NCBI GenBank assembly: GCA_001303025.1
Contig: LJNK01000007.1
Location: forward strand, 1-64,000
Direction: 5' to 3'
Length of the DNA: 64,000 bases
Source: Deltaproteobacteria bacterium SG8_13
GTDB taxonomy: Bacteria; Desulfobacterota; Desulfobacteria; Desulfobacterales; SG8-13
The notes below the pieces were generated by a model. That model was not told where the DNA came from. It saw only the letters and a program-made list of their open reading frames with translations, and searched no databases. Below are positions 62,768 through 64,000 of this stretch, piece after piece; position 1 is the stretch's first letter; each line of letters begins with the position of its first letter. Made by a program: the position numbers and the translations under genes.

Positions 62768-64000
62768 GGTTTGTCCTTGCTCAGCAGGTGTCGAAATGCC
62801 TCCTCGATGATGGCCAGTTCGTCTTCCTGAATCGTGCGCGGGTCGACGATGATTCGGTCTTCTTTGATGCGGGCGATGATCGGCGGGGTGTAGCGGCGCA
62901 GGAAGGACTCGATCCGGTTGGCCGACATCCCTGTGATGGTGATGGCCAGACCGCGGCTGGGAAGCTCCAGCAGGGGCAGCGAACCACCGCCGGCCTTGGA
63001 TGTCTGCCGGACCAGGTCGATCTGCATGCGATCGGTATCGATTTTTTCCAGCATGGCTTTCAGCCGCAGGGCCTTTTTTTCAATTGCTTGCACCGGTTCG
63101 GTGATCATCCGCAGCGTCGGGATAGCCGCCACGGCTCGTTTCTCGTCGCGGTAGAGCCGCAGGGTTGTTTCCAGGGCCGCCAGGGTCAGCTTGTCGATCC
63201 GCAGCGCCCGGGTGATGGGGTTTTGCTTGATCCGGTCCATGATCTCCGGTTTGCCTAAGATGAAACCGGCCTGGGTGCCGCCCAGCAGTTTGTCGCCGCT
63301 GAAGGTGACCACATCGAGGCCCGATGCCAGAGAATCCTGAACGGTCGGTTCCTTGGCCAGCCCGTAGCGGGAAAAATCGATGAACGTGCCGCTGCCCAGA
63401 TCTTCCATTACCGGTATGCCGCGTATGGCGCCCAGGGCCACCAGTTCCTGTAAGGTTACCTCGCGGGTAAATCCCACAATGGAGTAGTTGCTCTTGTGCA
63501 CCTTGAGCAGCAGCGCGGTCTGTTCATCCACGGCATTTTCATAATCTTTGAGATGGGTCCGGTTGGTGGTGCCGACCTCCACCATGATCCCGCCGCTTTG
63601 GGCCATGACGTCCGGTATGCGAAACGATCCGCCGATTTCCACCAGCTCCCCCCGGGAGACGATCACCTTTTTGCCCCGGGCCAGGGTGTTTAAGGCCAGC
63701 AGGACGGCACCGGCGTTGTTGTTGACCGCGATGGCCGCCTCGGCTCCGGTGATTTCGCAGATGAGCTCCTCCACGATGCTGTAGCGCGATCCGCGCTTTC
63801 CCTTATCCAGGTCGAACTCCAGGTTGGAGTACCGGCCGGCGATGCGCACCAGGTTCTCGACCGCCTCGGCTGCCAGCAGGGAGCGGCCCAGGTTGGTGTG
63901 GATCACGATCCCGGTTGCGTTGACCAGCGGCTGCAGATTCGGTGCCATGGCGCGACCGGCGGCTTCCTGCACTTTTTCCAGGACGGCGGTGTCGGTCAAA
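62764..64000 (-). CDS. selA: L-seryl-tRNA(Sec) selenium transferase SelA (5' truncated by window end)
   Basis: About 412 residues of a roughly 465-aa protein are visible; the frame runs past base 64000, so the N-terminus is missing. The NATGIVIHTNLGRSLL block, the PLP region with TFSGDKLLGGTQAGF (active-site Lys) and VNNNAGAVLL identify SelA. It converts Ser-tRNA(Sec) to Sec-tRNA(Sec) and implies that the organism makes selenoproteins; selB and the tRNA are outside. Its stop overlaps the TPR gene start by 4 bases. Confidence 0.95.
   Translation of the reverse strand, partial: LTDTAVLEKVQEAAGRAMAPNLQPLVNATGIVIHTNLGRSLLAAEAVENLVRIAGRYSNLEFDLDKGKRGSRYSIVEELICEITGAEAAIAVNNNAGAVLLALNTLARGKKVIVSRGELVEIGGSFRIPDVMAQSGGIMVEVGTTNRTHLKDYENAVDEQTALLLKVHKSNYSIVGFTREVTLQELVALGAIRGIPVMEDLGSGTFIDFSRYGLAKEPTVQDSLASGLDVVTFSGDKLLGGTQAGFILGKPEIMDRIKQNPITRALRIDKLTLAALETTLRLYRDEKRAVAAIPTLRMITEPVQAIEKKALRLKAMLEKIDTDRMQIDLVRQTSKAGGGSLPLLELPSRGLAITITGMSANRIESFLRRYTPPIIARIKEDRIIVDPRTIQEDELAIIEEAFRHLLSKDKP

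Overview
The window is GC-rich DNA from a Gram-negative bacterium. It encodes outer-membrane machinery (RND efflux trio, Mla-type lipid transport, phospholipase A, AsmA, many lipoproteins). Several features suggest a Desulfobacterota organism related to the Desulfobacterales/Desulfosarcina group: a fused CobA-HemD next to HemC, SelA, a DsrE-family protein, a succinate-type CoA-transferase and a GT81 glucosyl-3-phosphoglycerate synthase. This placement is inferred from gene content only; no rRNA or other marker is present. No tRNA, rRNA, CRISPR array, prophage or intact insertion sequence was seen.

Layout. 1-4.8 kb: the end of a MATE exporter, a YigI-type thioesterase, a beta-hydroxyacid dehydrogenase, a nitrilase-family amidohydrolase and an M20 deacylase. 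4.8-10.8 kb: secreted proteins, an orphan periplasmic binding protein and a minus-strand run headed by an unusual 740-aa fusion of a Glt/DctA-like symporter with a periplasmic solute-binding domain. 11.1-17.3 kb: small-molecule and housekeeping enzymes (PLP dehydratase, short asparaginase, GNAT, NUDIX, PatB-type lyase, HAD) plus an unassigned 498-aa lipoprotein. 17.4-28.5 kb: a lipase-like lipoprotein, an FMN reductase, a 1372-aa AsmA protein with internal repeats, a second orphan binding protein, a DsrE protein and a CoA-transferase. 28.5-34.6 kb: a candidate intergenic repeat, then an RND efflux operon.

34.9-40.7 kb holds gpmA, pgk, a GH13_18 disaccharide phosphorylase and pgi. Together with gpgS at 55.6 kb this suggests synthesis and recycling of the compatible solute glucosylglycerate. 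40.7-44.2 kb: FluC with its DUF190 partner, a DUF481 protein and a serine hydrolase that appears to have lost its catalytic Lys and Tyr. 44.5-49.9 kb: an Mla-type operon (STAS-MlaE fusion, MlaF, MlaD, PqiC-like lipoprotein) that continues into a K+-channel-like protein and phospholipase A. 50-54.3 kb: a STAS protein, a large MscS channel, a third orphan binding protein and a small lipoprotein.

54.6-64 kb is read entirely on the minus strand: selA (cut by the window end), a degenerate-GGDEF/TPR protein, gmhA, an FmdB zinc ribbon, hemC, cobA-hemD, an M20-like protein lacking the usual catalytic Glu pair, gpgS and moaA.

The observations most worth follow-up are the symporter/binding-protein fusion with diverged substrate motifs, the gpgS-pseudopeptidase overlap, the Mla-channel-PldA operon, and two paralogous modules of a small secreted protein followed by an orphan binding protein.
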